Positions 32,251 through 41,405 of a stretch of 42,372 nucleotides of DNA are shown piece by piece. Below the pieces are notes generated by a model. The model had not been told where the DNA came from and searched no databases. It saw only the letters and a list, made by a program, of their open reading frames with translations. The position numbers and the translations under genes are program-made. The DNA comes from UBA11855 sp964591705 (GTDB taxonomy: Archaea; Thermoproteota; Bathyarchaeia; Bathyarchaeales; Bathycorpusculaceae), in NCBI GenBank assembly GCA_964591705.1, contig CAZQCX010000012.1, positions 1 to 42,372 on the forward strand, read 5' to 3'. Every line of letters starts with the position of its first letter. Within the stretch, counting starts at the first letter, position 1.

Positions 32251-33204
32251 ATGGCACGCAGTGTACCTGTAGACATATCTCTGAGTGCAAGGCCACGACT
32301 CACAGTTTACCTGCATGCCCTCAGATGGAGGAGCTGGATAGGCTGGCTGTTCATCTTCGGTCTGGGCAGCACCCTCTTTGTACTTCCGCCATATACCGTA
32401 ATTCCGATCTCGGTTTCCTTCTCTTCCATTACAGCAGCAATATTCGTTCTCAACCAGTACTTTGACAGAAAAACCGACCGGTCGCACCCCCAAAAAAGAA
32501 ACTTGCCTCTAGCATCAGGAGAACTGCCTCCAAGACACTCATGGATTCTGATTGTTTCCTTGTTCTCAGCTGGTTTGCTCATCACTACGGTGGTTGACAG
32601 CGCACTTCTCCCGCTGTTCTTGTCCTACATCGGAATTGGGCTGTTTTATTCTGCGCCCCCTATTCATTTCAAGAAACGCCCAATCGTAGACCTTTTAGCC
32701 GTAGGTTTCGGTTCCGCAGTATTTCCTTTCTTGATAGGTCTGCAGATTTCTCGTCAACTAACTTTCGAGTTTTCGATGCCATGGATCGTCAGGCGTTACC
32801 AAGATGCTCTCTTGTGCACGATTCCTTTGTTCTTCTTTCAAATCGCCAGCCACATTTATCAAGCGATCGGAGACTATGAAGCAGACAGAAACGAAGGCAT
32901 CACAACGTTCGTAGTTAGATACGGAAAAGAAAAGTCTGCCAAAATCGGATCGTTTTTCGCCATGCTGAGTTTGGTGCTTCCAATACTCTATGGTTTGTTC
33001 AACCTTGCCTTAACAGAGTTCGCGTATTGGTATTTGCTGGTCTTTCTTCTGTTTCTACCATTCATTGCCTATCTGCTGAGGTTATCAATCAGACCAACAT
33101 TCAAGAACATTGATACACTGATGGGAGTTTCCAAGCGGTTCACGCCTTTCATGCTGGTGGTCTTGTATGTCTTCGTCCTCTTGTTGAGATTCAACCTTTC
33201 ATAG
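32251..33204 (+). CDS. UbiA-family prenyltransferase
   Basis: The 317-residue membrane enzyme has about eight to nine helices and both Asp-rich motifs for Mg-pyrophosphate: NQYFDRKTDRSHPQKRNLPL (about 68-87) and GDYEADRNEGITTFVVRYG (about 207-225). UbiA enzymes attach prenyl chains to acceptors. In archaea these include geranylgeranylglyceryl phosphate (ether lipid), quinone precursors or heme; the acceptor cannot be told here. The neighbouring EamA gene has a separate leader. Confidence 0.88.
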   Translation: MARSVPVDISLSARPRLTVYLHALRWRSWIGWLFIFGLGSTLFVLPPYTVIPISVSFSSITAAIFVLNQYFDRKTDRSHPQKRNLPLASGELPPRHSWILIVSLFSAGLLITTVVDSALLPLFLSYIGIGLFYSAPPIHFKKRPIVDLLAVGFGSAVFPFLIGLQISRQLTFEFSMPWIVRRYQDALLCTIPLFFFQIASHIYQAIGDYEADRNEGITTFVVRYGKEKSAKIGSFFAMLSLVLPILYGLFNLALTEFAYWYLLVFLLFLPFIAYLLRLSIRPTFKNIDTLMGVSKRFTPFMLVVLYVFVLLLRFNLS

Positions 33205-33614
33205 TCATCAAGGGCTTCTTGCAGACGAGCAGATGCGAAATTTAACCTGCTTCTTTCTTTGTTCTGTTTTCCAAGTCTCGGAGCGAAATTTAGGGTGAGT
33301 CACAAAAACTGAGGTTGATAGCGACCTCTGTGGGAACCGGAACAATTCGGGCACTTCTATTGCTTTCATAGTGATGGGCAATTTGTCAAGAAGAAGGACG
33401 TTGCCACAACTTGAACCCTGCTTCCTTGACTTGAGGAGTTGCGTTTGAGATGGCTCTTTGCGCCCGAGTGGCAATAAGTTAAGGGGCGTGTTTGGATTTG
33501 CAATATTTCAGTTCTCGAGTGGTCACGTTTTGCGATATATTTTGTTCGTGGCAAGCTCGCTTTTAAGTTCTCCAATAGAAGATCAGTCGTAAGACTTCAG
33601 ACTACGTAAAAGAA
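33205..33614. other. 410 bases without a supported gene
   Basis: The minus strand holds short frames, including a zinc-ribbon-like KCPNCSGSHRGRYQPQFL ending near 33309 and a longer frame (33208-33474) with no motif. This may be the remnant of a zinc-ribbon protein. Near the right end, GCGATATATTTTG (33530) and CTTTTAAG (about 33551) are TATA candidates for the giant gene. Confidence 0.4.
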
Positions 33615-33623
33615 GTGAAAAAA

Positions 33624-36600
33624 ATGAAAATACAGAGAATAACAGCGATTTTGTTCATAACATTACTGACACTGTCAGCGTATCCATTAACCCTAAGAAC
33701 ACAAGCAGCAGAGCCAGGGAGCCGGTTCTTCAACGCAGCACTATCCCCCACATCAGTAAACATCAATCAGAACGTCCGATTCACGCTTCAAGTCACAAAT
33801 GATCCTGCCAGTCAAGACAATATTGGCTCAATAAACATAACAATACCCTTAGGATTCACAGGCGTCACGCACCCAGTCATAACCTCGCCCTCAGGAAACT
33901 GGATTACCAATGTACAAACCGAAACGAAAATCGGCATGAAACCAAGCTCTCCACAAGAATCGCTGCCTCCAGGCCGAACTCTTTCAATAACTTTCTTCGC
34001 CAACACTCCAGCCCTTCCAGGCGTATCCACGTGGAAGACGGAATGCACGACAAACACAGGCATTGGAGGAATATCCTTCACCTTGTCCTCTGGCGCCCAA
34101 CAACCCGTTGTATTCACCAACCCCGCACTCGTGGCTCCATCAATCAATGCCTTTCCAAGCGTTCTGAATCAGGGTCAAGCTACAAGCTTGACAAGTTCAA
34201 CAGTAACTACAGGCTCGCCTCCCTATACTTTTCAATGGCTCACGAAAAGCCCAGCGGAAGGAGCATACTCGCCAGTCCATGGCGGCACCTCTCCAAGCTA
34301 CACCTTCCTGACCGACCTCAGCACAACCATAGGCACATGGAACTTCCTGCTTCGAGTAACCGACAGCACAGGCGCAACAGTGACCAGCTCCAAAGCCGCT
34401 TCGGTATTAGTCAATCCAGCGTTGACTGCTCCACTGGTGACCGCTTCTCCCTCAGTAATTGTTCAGGGTCAAGATTCCAGTCTCACAAGCTCTGGTGTGG
34501 TAACCGGCACAGCGCCATATGCTTACCAGTGGTTCCAGAAGAGCCCCTATGCGTCAGGATTCATACCCCTAGAAGGGGCACTCTCAAGCAACCACATATT
34601 CCAGACAACTGATTCAACAGTCACAGGAGAATGGAGTTTCACTCTCAGAGTAACTGATGCCACAGGAGCATCAGTAACCTCCAACACAGTTGAAATCACC
34701 GTCAATCCAAGAAAATACGTCATCACGGCTTCTGCCGGTCCCAACGGGGTAATCAACCCCAGCGGAAGCATCCACGTGAACAGAGGTACAGACCAAGTTT
34801 TCACGATAACTCCCAACGACGGATATCATGTGGCTGACGTACTCGTGGACGGAGTCTCAGCCGGCCCCATTCCTCACTACACGTTTACCTCTATTGCTGC
34901 GGATCACACAATTTCTGCAAGTTTCATAGCCGATACTTCCCCCGTAGACACTTTCACAATAACCGTCATTCAGGGCAACAACGGTGTCATTACTCCAGGA
35001 ACCACCGTAGTAAGCTACGGTGACACTCCGACTTTCACATTCACGCCTAACACTGGCTACAAGATCGACCAGGTGTTCGTAGATGGCTCACCCATAGTTC
35101 TAGACGGTTATGACCAGTACACGTTCCCACCTGTGAGTGCATCGCACGTGATAACCGCCACTTTTCTCCCCGAGATTAGAGTCATAGTGGCTTCCGCAGG
35201 AGCTAATGGAGCAATAAACCCCAACGGCAATGTTGTCGTCAACTATGGCGCCACTCAAACCTTCACCATAACCGCAGCACCGCACCATCGTATATTAGAT
35301 GTTGCTGTAGACGGTATCTCCGTGGGGCCGGTCACCTCGTACACATTCACCAACGTTGCCGCCAACCACACTATTCAGGCAAGTTTCGAACGAAGCGAAT
35401 TCCCGATAATTGCCAGCGCTGGACCCAACGGAAGGATTGATCCAAGCGGAACGATCTACGTAAGCTTCAACAGCAATCAGACTTTCACCTTCACTCCCGC
35501 TGCTGGCTATCGCGTGGCTGATGTTAGGGTTGATGGCAATTCTGTTGGCGCACCGAATTCCTACACATTCAACAATGTCGTGAATGGTCACGTGATTGAA
35601 GTCACGTTCGCAATCAACGTCTATCCCGTCTATCCAGTCTATACGATTGTGGCTTCTGCAGGCTCAGGGGGCTCAATCACCCCAAGCGGCAGCGTGCCCG
35701 TGAACCACGGAGCCGACGCCTCCTTCACCATAACAGCGAACCTTGGATACCGCATCACAGACATAGTCATAGGCGGCTCAATCAGCCTCGGACCACAAAA
35801 CAGCTCCTACACCTACACATTCACGAACGTGCAGGCTAACAACTCGATCCGCGCAATCTTCACCGTTAACACTTACACGATAACGGCGTCCAGCGACGCA
35901 CGCTCAACCATTTCCCCATCAGGCACAATCCCAGTCACACACGGATCCACACAGACATTCACCTACACCGCCAACCCAGGCTACACAGTAACAAGCGTAC
36001 TCGTAGACGGCGCCCCAGTCGCAACGTCAGGAAGCTACACCTTCAGCAACATCCAAACCAGCCACACCATCACCGTCAGCACAACAATCAACAATTACAC
36101 GATCACCGCTACCGCCAGCACTGGTGGCACAATCAATCCATCCGGCAGAGTCACTGTTAACTATGGTGCAGATCAGGCTTTCACGATCAAAGCAGCATCA
36201 GGATACCATATTGAGGAGGTTTTTGTCAACGGAATTTCTGTGGGCGCTATAGACTCATACGCATTCATCGGAGTTGTTGCAGATCACACGATTCACGCAA
36301 ACTTTGCAGTCAACAGGTACACGCTCACCGTTCTAAGCCCATACGGCTCTCCAACTCCTTCCAGTTTGGTTGTTGAAGGGGCAGACTTCACCGCTTCAGT
36401 CACGAGCCCACATGGCGATGCGGTACATCGATGGATATGCATAGGCTACCGTATAGACGGCGGACCAGTCGAACCAGGTACAAGCTACACTTTCGTCAAC
36501 GTCCAAGCGAATCACACAATTACTTTCATCTGGCAAGAACAATACTACGTGACCATTGTTTCTTCTGATGGCGCAACAGCTCAAAGCGGATGGTACAATG

Positions 36601-38006
36601 TGGGAACCACGATGACCGCTTCAGTGCCCAGCGGAGTGATACCTGGAGATGATGGCACACGACAGGTCTTCAGCGGATGGAGCGGAGACGCCTCAGGCAC
36701 AGGCTTGAATAGCAACCCAATCGAGATAGACGGTCCGAAGACAGTCACTGCCAACTGGAAGACCCAGTACTATTTGACTGTGATTTCTGCTCACGGTGCC
36801 ACTGACGGCGAAGGCTGGTATGACGCAGGCACAACAGCGTACGCGCGTGTTTCTCCGTTGACCGTCGATGGTTCAGCTGGAACCCAATACTTGTTTACAG
36901 GCTGGAGCGGCGACGCTTTAGGCTCCACTTCATCATCAAACGCGATAACGATGGACGGTCCAAAGAAAGCTACTGCAAACTGGAAAACCCAGTACTACCT
37001 CACTGTGATATCTGAGTGGGGCAACCCGACGGGTCAAGGATGGTACGACGCCGGCACGCTGGCTACTTTCAGCGTGAGTACGCCTGTTTCGAATAGCAGA
37101 GGCGTTCGATTTGTCCTAAGCCGCTGGATTGGAACCGAAGGTGGATACTCAGGCTCAGAAGCGTCCTCAACGGTAGTCATGAATGGACCAACTGCCAAGC
37201 AAGCAATATGGACAACTCAGTACCAAGTGGTCTATGCTGTTTCAGGAAACGCTTTGCAAGTGACTTTGCCCCCGACTGAATGGGTCAACTCTGGGGCATC
37301 AGCAACTGGCAAGTTCACGCAGTCACGCACAAACATGGCTGGGGATACAAGATGCAATTATATCGGCGATAATCGAACAGCAGTAGTCACTGAACCGATC
37401 ACAGTCACGGCAACATATCGGACAGAGTATATCGTAGCATTCAGCCAAGACGGCATGGGCACCGATGCCTTGGGAACCATACTAACGGCTTTCGGCCAGA
37501 AGAGGACTCTCACAAACATTGCAGATGTTCTTTGGGTGAACAGCGGCGACTCGGTTTCGTTCAGCTTCGCAGAGATAGTGAAAACATCGGACTCCGACAA
37601 AGAATATATCTTGAAGGATGTCAACGCCACTTCACCAGTTACGATCAACGGGCCCATCCTTATTCAGGCAACATACGAAAAACAGGCAAGTATATCTCTG
37701 AGTACGATCGCGCTATCAGCGTTGCTCTTGCTTGCCCTAGCATTGCTGGCTTTGCTGTTGCTCGCGCGTCGAAGAAAGAAGAAGATTACACCCTTCGCCA
37801 GCGAAGGAGGCTCCATCAGTCCGAGCACTGTTCAGAAGGTCAAACCCGGAGGCGACAGCCCAACTTTCCAATTCGCTGCGAAGGCTGGGTACGAGATCGC
37901 TGATGTTGTCATCGACAGAGTCAAACATTTAGGCACTGTCGAGTCTCATCAGTTCAAGAATGTGACTGCTAATCACGTTATCTCAGCTAGTTTCCGCAAA
38001 ATCTAA
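33624..38006 (+). CDS. Giant cell-surface protein: Ig-like domains, about 13 B-repeats, membrane anchor, cytoplasmic B-repeat
   Basis: The 1460-residue protein has a signal peptide (about 1-29). An N-terminal beta domain follows (about 30-170), then two PKD/Ig-like domains (each with PYTFQWL/PYAYQWF and RVTDSTGATV/RVTDATGASV). Eight InlB-type B-repeats come next (ITASAGPNG-INPSG, GYxVxxVxVDG, YTFxNVxxNHTI), then about five divergent repeats of the WYxxGT...FSGWSGD...GPKTVTANWKTQ type. A helix (LSALLLLALALLALLLL) with RRRKKK follows, and then one more B-repeat after the anchor. Such proteins act in adhesion or as cell-wall-like layers. GTG 33615 is an alternative start, but ATG 33624 is better spaced from GTGA. 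Repeat 6 contains the 55 bases shared with the window's left end. Confidence 0.82.
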   Translation: MKIQRITAILFITLLTLSAYPLTLRTQAAEPGSRFFNAALSPTSVNINQNVRFTLQVTNDPASQDNIGSINITIPLGFTGVTHPVITSPSGNWITNVQTETKIGMKPSSPQESLPPGRTLSITFFANTPALPGVSTWKTECTTNTGIGGISFTLSSGAQQPVVFTNPALVAPSINAFPSVLNQGQATSLTSSTVTTGSPPYTFQWLTKSPAEGAYSPVHGGTSPSYTFLTDLSTTIGTWNFLLRVTDSTGATVTSSKAASVLVNPALTAPLVTASPSVIVQGQDSSLTSSGVVTGTAPYAYQWFQKSPYASGFIPLEGALSSNHIFQTTDSTVTGEWSFTLRVTDATGASVTSNTVEITVNPRKYVITASAGPNGVINPSGSIHVNRGTDQVFTITPNDGYHVADVLVDGVSAGPIPHYTFTSIAADHTISASFIADTSPVDTFTITVIQGNNGVITPGTTVVSYGDTPTFTFTPNTGYKIDQVFVDGSPIVLDGYDQYTFPPVSASHVITATFLPEIRVIVASAGANGAINPNGNVVVNYGATQTFTITAAPHHRILDVAVDGISVGPVTSYTFTNVAANHTIQASFERSEFPIIASAGPNGRIDPSGTIYVSFNSNQTFTFTPAAGYRVADVRVDGNSVGAPNSYTFNNVVNGHVIEVTFAINVYPVYPVYTIVASAGSGGSITPSGSVPVNHGADASFTITANLGYRITDIVIGGSISLGPQNSSYTYTFTNVQANNSIRAIFTVNTYTITASSDARSTISPSGTIPVTHGSTQTFTYTANPGYTVTSVLVDGAPVATSGSYTFSNIQTSHTITVSTTINNYTITATASTGGTINPSGRVTVNYGADQAFTIKAASGYHIEEVFVNGISVGAIDSYAFIGVVADHTIHANFAVNRYTLTVLSPYGSPTPSSLVVEGADFTASVTSPHGDAVHRWICIGYRIDGGPVEPGTSYTFVNVQANHTITFIWQEQYYVTIVSSDGATAQSGWYNVGTTMTASVPSGVIPGDDGTRQVFSGWSGDASGTGLNSNPIEIDGPKTVTANWKTQYYLTVISAHGATDGEGWYDAGTTAYARVSPLTVDGSAGTQYLFTGWSGDALGSTSSSNAITMDGPKKATANWKTQYYLTVISEWGNPTGQGWYDAGTLATFSVSTPVSNSRGVRFVLSRWIGTEGGYSGSEASSTVVMNGPTAKQAIWTTQYQVVYAVSGNALQVTLPPTEWVNSGASATGKFTQSRTNMAGDTRCNYIGDNRTAVVTEPITVTATYRTEYIVAFSQDGMGTDALGTILTAFGQKRTLTNIADVLWVNSGDSVSFSFAEIVKTSDSDKEYILKDVNATSPVTINGPILIQATYEKQASISLSTIALSALLLLALALLALLLLARRRKKKITPFASEGGSISPSTVQKVKPGGDSPTFQFAAKAGYEIADVVIDRVKHLGTVESHQFKNVTANHVISASFRKI

Positions 38007-38096
38007 GGTGCTTTGCTCTTTTTTGATCAGTCACCTCTTGCTGGAGTGACGATCAATTCTTCGCCTTCTTTTTTGTAATGAGGGGTTTCTGCTTGA

Positions 38097-38336
38097 CTAT
38101 TTGTGTGAGACTATGAACCGTACAAACATATGTGCAAAATATGCAGCTCCGAAGGCTGTTAAGCCAGCCTCGAGCCACAAGACAATCGGGTTCTGTTCGA
38201 TTCCTCTGAAGTATCCGTTTTGAATGATACCGGTGATCACGGAGCCTTGAAGAAACAAGGCGCTGCCCATGCAGCTTAAGCCCATGCAATTGACCAAGAT
38301 AGCCAGTTTTCGATTGATTCTGGGTAGCCTGAACAT
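38097..38336 (-). CDS. Small multi-span membrane protein
   Basis: The 79 residues include two to three hydrophobic segments (KLAILVNCMGLSCMGSALFL, IVLWLEAGLTAFGAAYFAHM, VRFIVSHK). GGGGAGAAAGGACA precedes ATG 38336, and an ATATATT box lies about 45 bases upstream. Layout resembles DUF5658-type archaeal proteins, but I am not sure of the family. Confidence 0.6.
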   Translation of the reverse strand: MFRLPRINRKLAILVNCMGLSCMGSALFLQGSVITGIIQNGYFRGIEQNPIVLWLEAGLTAFGAAYFAHMFVRFIVSHK

Positions 38337-38398
38337 TGTCCTTTCTCCCCGTTTGTTCTTTTCGTTTCAAATCCCTAATATATTTTGTTGAAAGATCC

Positions 38399-38911
38399 TT
38401 ATCCCAGTTTGAATCTCAATCCGCCACTCCTTATGTATCCGAAAGGCATCTTTAAACGCTCGCCATATGTCTGTTTCAGCATGTCTATGTAGTCGTTGTT
38501 TTCGTCCATCCTGAACTCGTATTTTCCGGATTTGGATCTGACTTCGATTTCAAATTCGCGTCGATTCGTTTGACGTCCTAAGTCCTTCAGCTTAAGCCTG
38601 ACTTCTTCTATGGTGCCATTTGGGATCGCAAAGTTGCCTTGGGTTTCAGACAGAATATCTGGAGGTGACATCTCGTAGTAGCGGCGTGAAAAGTTTGAAG
38701 TGGCTTTGAGTTGATCGGACCATTGGCCCAAGAAGCCTTTGCCTTCTGCCTTGGCTTGTTCTTTCGCCCGCGTTGCCGCTTCCTTCATCATATCCGCGGT
38801 CATTTGTGCAACAATGAATCTTTGATTGGTTATGACTGCTGAGAATGTGTCGTATCTGCCTAGGGATTTGGGTTTTCTGAGCAGCAAAACACCTACTGTT
38901 TGTTCAGACAT
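38399..38911 (-). CDS. PH-like domain protein
   Basis: The 170-residue protein begins with beta strands reminiscent of bacterial PH domains (GRYDTFSAVITNQRFIVAQM). A charged helix follows (KEAATRAKEQAKAEGKGFLG), then a second strand-rich half (IEEVRLKLKD, REFEIEVRSKSGKYEFRMD). GTGAT precedes ATG 38911. It has no transmembrane helix, so it is probably cytoplasmic. The function is unknown. Confidence 0.55.
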   Translation of the reverse strand: MSEQTVGVLLLRKPKSLGRYDTFSAVITNQRFIVAQMTADMMKEAATRAKEQAKAEGKGFLGQWSDQLKATSNFSRRYYEMSPPDILSETQGNFAIPNGTIEEVRLKLKDLGRQTNRREFEIEVRSKSGKYEFRMDENNDYIDMLKQTYGERLKMPFGYIRSGGLRFKLG

Positions 38912-39107
38912 TTCAATCACTGCTTGAGAATAGCTGTGAATCCTTAAGGGTTTTTCCCATATTGCGGGAGGCAACGTGTACTTCTAGGGGTCGGTCAGGG
39001 CATTATCAGACTGACCGGTTTCTCTCTGGGAGATGCTTCCCTGATTGTTTGGCCTAAGCCTGTTGGTTTTTCTGTGTTTTCAGAAGAAAGGAGGACGGGA
39101 TTTGTGC

Positions 39108-39392
39108 CTATTGTTTTCGGTAGCTCTTTATCGGCGCGAGGGGTATGGTGAAGGTTTCAAGTACGCCGTCTATCAGTCGGATTTTGTCTCCTACAAAATG
39201 CAGTGCATTCGCGTTGGTGTCTGCTTGAAACAAAATTGCAAAGTCCCATTGACCGAAGACTTGGTATGCTTCTTCAAGTTTCACGCCTTGTATTGGATAT
39301 TCACCGAGTTCCATCAGCGGCTCGTACAGTTTGGCTGCCATGTTTGGGCTCAGTTTGATCATGAGGAGGTATTTCTGGATTGGTTTTTCCAT
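39108..39392 (-). CDS. GYD/AsnC-ligand-domain-like small protein
   Basis: The 94 residues form an alpha-beta ferredoxin-like pattern: YLLMIKLSPNMAAKLYEPL, VKLEEAYQVFGQWDFAILFQ, DTNANALHFVGDKIRLIDGV and ETFTIPLAPI. The G-x-WD and the closing hydrophobic strand match GYD or AsnC ligand-binding domains. There is no DNA-binding part. Probably a small oligomeric effector-binding protein. Confidence 0.65.
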   Translation of the reverse strand: MEKPIQKYLLMIKLSPNMAAKLYEPLMELGEYPIQGVKLEEAYQVFGQWDFAILFQADTNANALHFVGDKIRLIDGVLETFTIPLAPIKSYRKQ

Positions 39393-39537
39393 TTTTGGTG
39401 CCTGTTGTTTCTCTATGATGTTTCATTCTAAAAAGGGTGACGGATTGGCTTTTGGGCTGTTTCTTCTGGTTTGTGCCGTGGATAGATAGCATCTGAGAGC
39501 TTTTATGGAGGCATGTTACTAGTCATTTAAGACTAAG

Positions 39538-40077
39538 ATGCCTCTCACGCCTATTCATTGTAGCATTGCGTATCTTGCTAGAGCGTTGAAACCTACATTG
39601 AGCCTCCCAGCTCTTCTAGTGAGCACCATGGCTCCTGACTTGGAAATTCCGTTAGTATACTTGGCTACGTGTGGACAGTACTCCAGACTCTGCCTGCACA
39701 GTCTCGTGGGCTCCGTGACATTGGCAACCGTGCTGTCTGTGGCTCTCACCGTCGGTGCCTATGCTCCTGTGGTATCTCGTGTTTTCAGGGTTGATTATGC
39801 CACTGTGAAGAAGCGTTGTCGTTTTTCTTGGGGGCTGGTTGGGGCTTGCATGATTGGGAGTTTTTCGCACGTGTTGATCGACGCATTTCACCACGAGTAC
39901 AACCCTCTTTTTTTTCCGTTTACTTCTGATTCTTATGATGGTTTGGTGTTCATGAAAGACTGGGTTTTAGCCTCTGGCATCGTTACTTTGGTTTGTTTGT
40001 CTGTGCTAGTGTTTTTGGTTGTCGTGAAGGTCAGAAGTGGGACTGAAAACATTTGGTTTGATCTGCTCGTTGAATAG
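39538..40077 (+). CDS. DUF4184-like membrane-bound protein
   Basis: The 179-residue protein starts MPLTPIHCSIAYLARAL and continues STMAPDLEIPLVY, then FSHVLIDAFHHEYNPLFFPF: the conserved PxxPxH, PDxE and SHxxxDxxxH groups of DUF4184/YdjM-like membrane proteins, with several helices. These His and Asp look like metal ligands. A TTTTAT box ends about 31 bases before ATG 39538, so the leader is very short. Confidence 0.8.
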   Translation: MPLTPIHCSIAYLARALKPTLSLPALLVSTMAPDLEIPLVYLATCGQYSRLCLHSLVGSVTLATVLSVALTVGAYAPVVSRVFRVDYATVKKRCRFSWGLVGACMIGSFSHVLIDAFHHEYNPLFFPFTSDSYDGLVFMKDWVLASGIVTLVCLSVLVFLVVVKVRSGTENIWFDLLVE

Positions 40078-40110
40078 TCTGCAGAGGATCTGAAACAGAC
40101 TTTTCTTTTT

Positions 40111-40884
40111 TCAGTGTTTCGGGTTGTTGAGTGTGCATTCTGTCTCCAAGCGGCAAGGAGCGATGTCGACATTGTTTTCTGCATCAGCTGACATTTCAGC
40201 TCGAAGGGTGCAGTGGATCAATTTTTCGCATGTTAGGCATTCCGTCGGGGTCAGGTGATGAGGTTGCTGTTTAGGTTTCAAGATGGGATTGGCAACTTCA
40301 ACCTCAACGGGAACGATATTCTCTTGAGATTCTTGGGCTTCTATATTTGGCGGTTTCCCGTGGGCTGTTCTGGCTTCAGATTCGGGCTCAAATTCTATAT
40401 CAAACTGCTCTGGTATCTCGGTTTGGTCATCCTGCTTGGTTTTGAAGGAGAGTAGTGCCGCTTTTTTCCCTTGTCTGACTTTGTTCTGGGCAAAAGACAA
40501 TGCTTTTTTCATTCCTGTAGCGATTTTGGCTTTTGCTGTTGCCGTTTTGCCTCTTACGGTATCCCCGAATCCTTCTTTTGAGATGAGTAGCTTGGAGGTC
40601 AAGGGGGAATCTCCGAAGCGGGCAAATGGTCTTTCTTCGGGCATTTTGCTATTGCGGGCAAGCACGGTTCGGCGTGTAATTAGAGTTTGAATTGTAAGTG
40701 GCCGGTTAAAGCGTATGCACAGCTTTTTCTTGCCAATGAGCCAGGCTTGCTCGAGTTTGCCGCTAGTAACACTGATTGTTTGGTTCAGTGTCGAGAGCCA
40801 GGCGCTGACAGCGGATTTAGCAAATCGGCTTCCTATGTTGATCCCCCGAATTACATGCATGTATAGCTTGACTTTTCGGTTCAA
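40111..40884 (-). CDS. Uncharacterised basic protein with C-terminal Cys cluster
   Basis: This 257-residue protein has a basic N-terminal half (many Lys/Arg, RFAKSAVSAWLSTLNQTI, GKKKLCIRFNRPLTIQTL), an acidic middle (EIPEQFDIEFEPESEA) and a Cys-rich end (ECLTCEKLIHCTLRAEM, APCRLETEC). The Cys spacing suggests a metal site. I recognise no domain. TTG 40884 and ATG 40860 are both possible starts. Confidence 0.45.
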   Translation of the reverse strand: MNRKVKLYMHVIRGINIGSRFAKSAVSAWLSTLNQTISVTSGKLEQAWLIGKKKLCIRFNRPLTIQTLITRRTVLARNSKMPEERPFARFGDSPLTSKLLISKEGFGDTVRGKTATAKAKIATGMKKALSFAQNKVRQGKKAALLSFKTKQDDQTEIPEQFDIEFEPESEARTAHGKPPNIEAQESQENIVPVEVEVANPILKPKQQPHHLTPTECLTCEKLIHCTLRAEMSADAENNVDIAPCRLETECTLNNPKH

Positions 40885-41405
40885 AAGGATTGTGAACTAA
40901 GGATTAGGACTTAGACTTCACGGTCAACTCTCTTTGCTCTTTCGTTTTTCGAAAATGAACAGTAAATCCTTCAGGCAAAATCCCAACCAATGTGGGGTTT
41001 TGTTTTCTCTTCTGGGCATCATCGAGCCGGCTTTATGGGAATTCTTTTTATTCTAGCTCGGCACAGAAAAGGATGGAGAGTAGAAGGGGTCGGTTTGACT
41101 CACCTCCCCCGGCTCCTTTCTTCTTTCCATTCTTCTGTTTGGTTAGGGCAGGGGCGCTGTGTGCTCGCTTGATCTGGCGATAAGGGACTAGCCAGTCCGA
41201 AATCATGTTGCTTCTTTTTGGCTTTTTCTTGATCTTGAAAAGGGTTGAGTTAGAAAGTCAATGAACTGTTTTTGTCGAATGCCTCTTTCGTGTGGTGTTG
41301 CGCCCAGTTTCGAGTGTTTTCTCTGGATTCATGGTCACTGTCTACCACTAGTAAACAATCAGCCTTATACGGGTTGAGTTGCTACAAGTGAATAGGGCGT
41401 GGCAA
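40885..41405. other. About 520 bases without a supported gene
   Basis: I see no gene. Plus frames at 40990-41183 are Phe/Pro/Arg-rich and not protein-like. CTTATAC near 41363 is a TATA candidate for the next gene; it predicts a start near 41392 and so favours ATG 41406 over TTG 41379 and GTG 41388. Confidence 0.45.
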
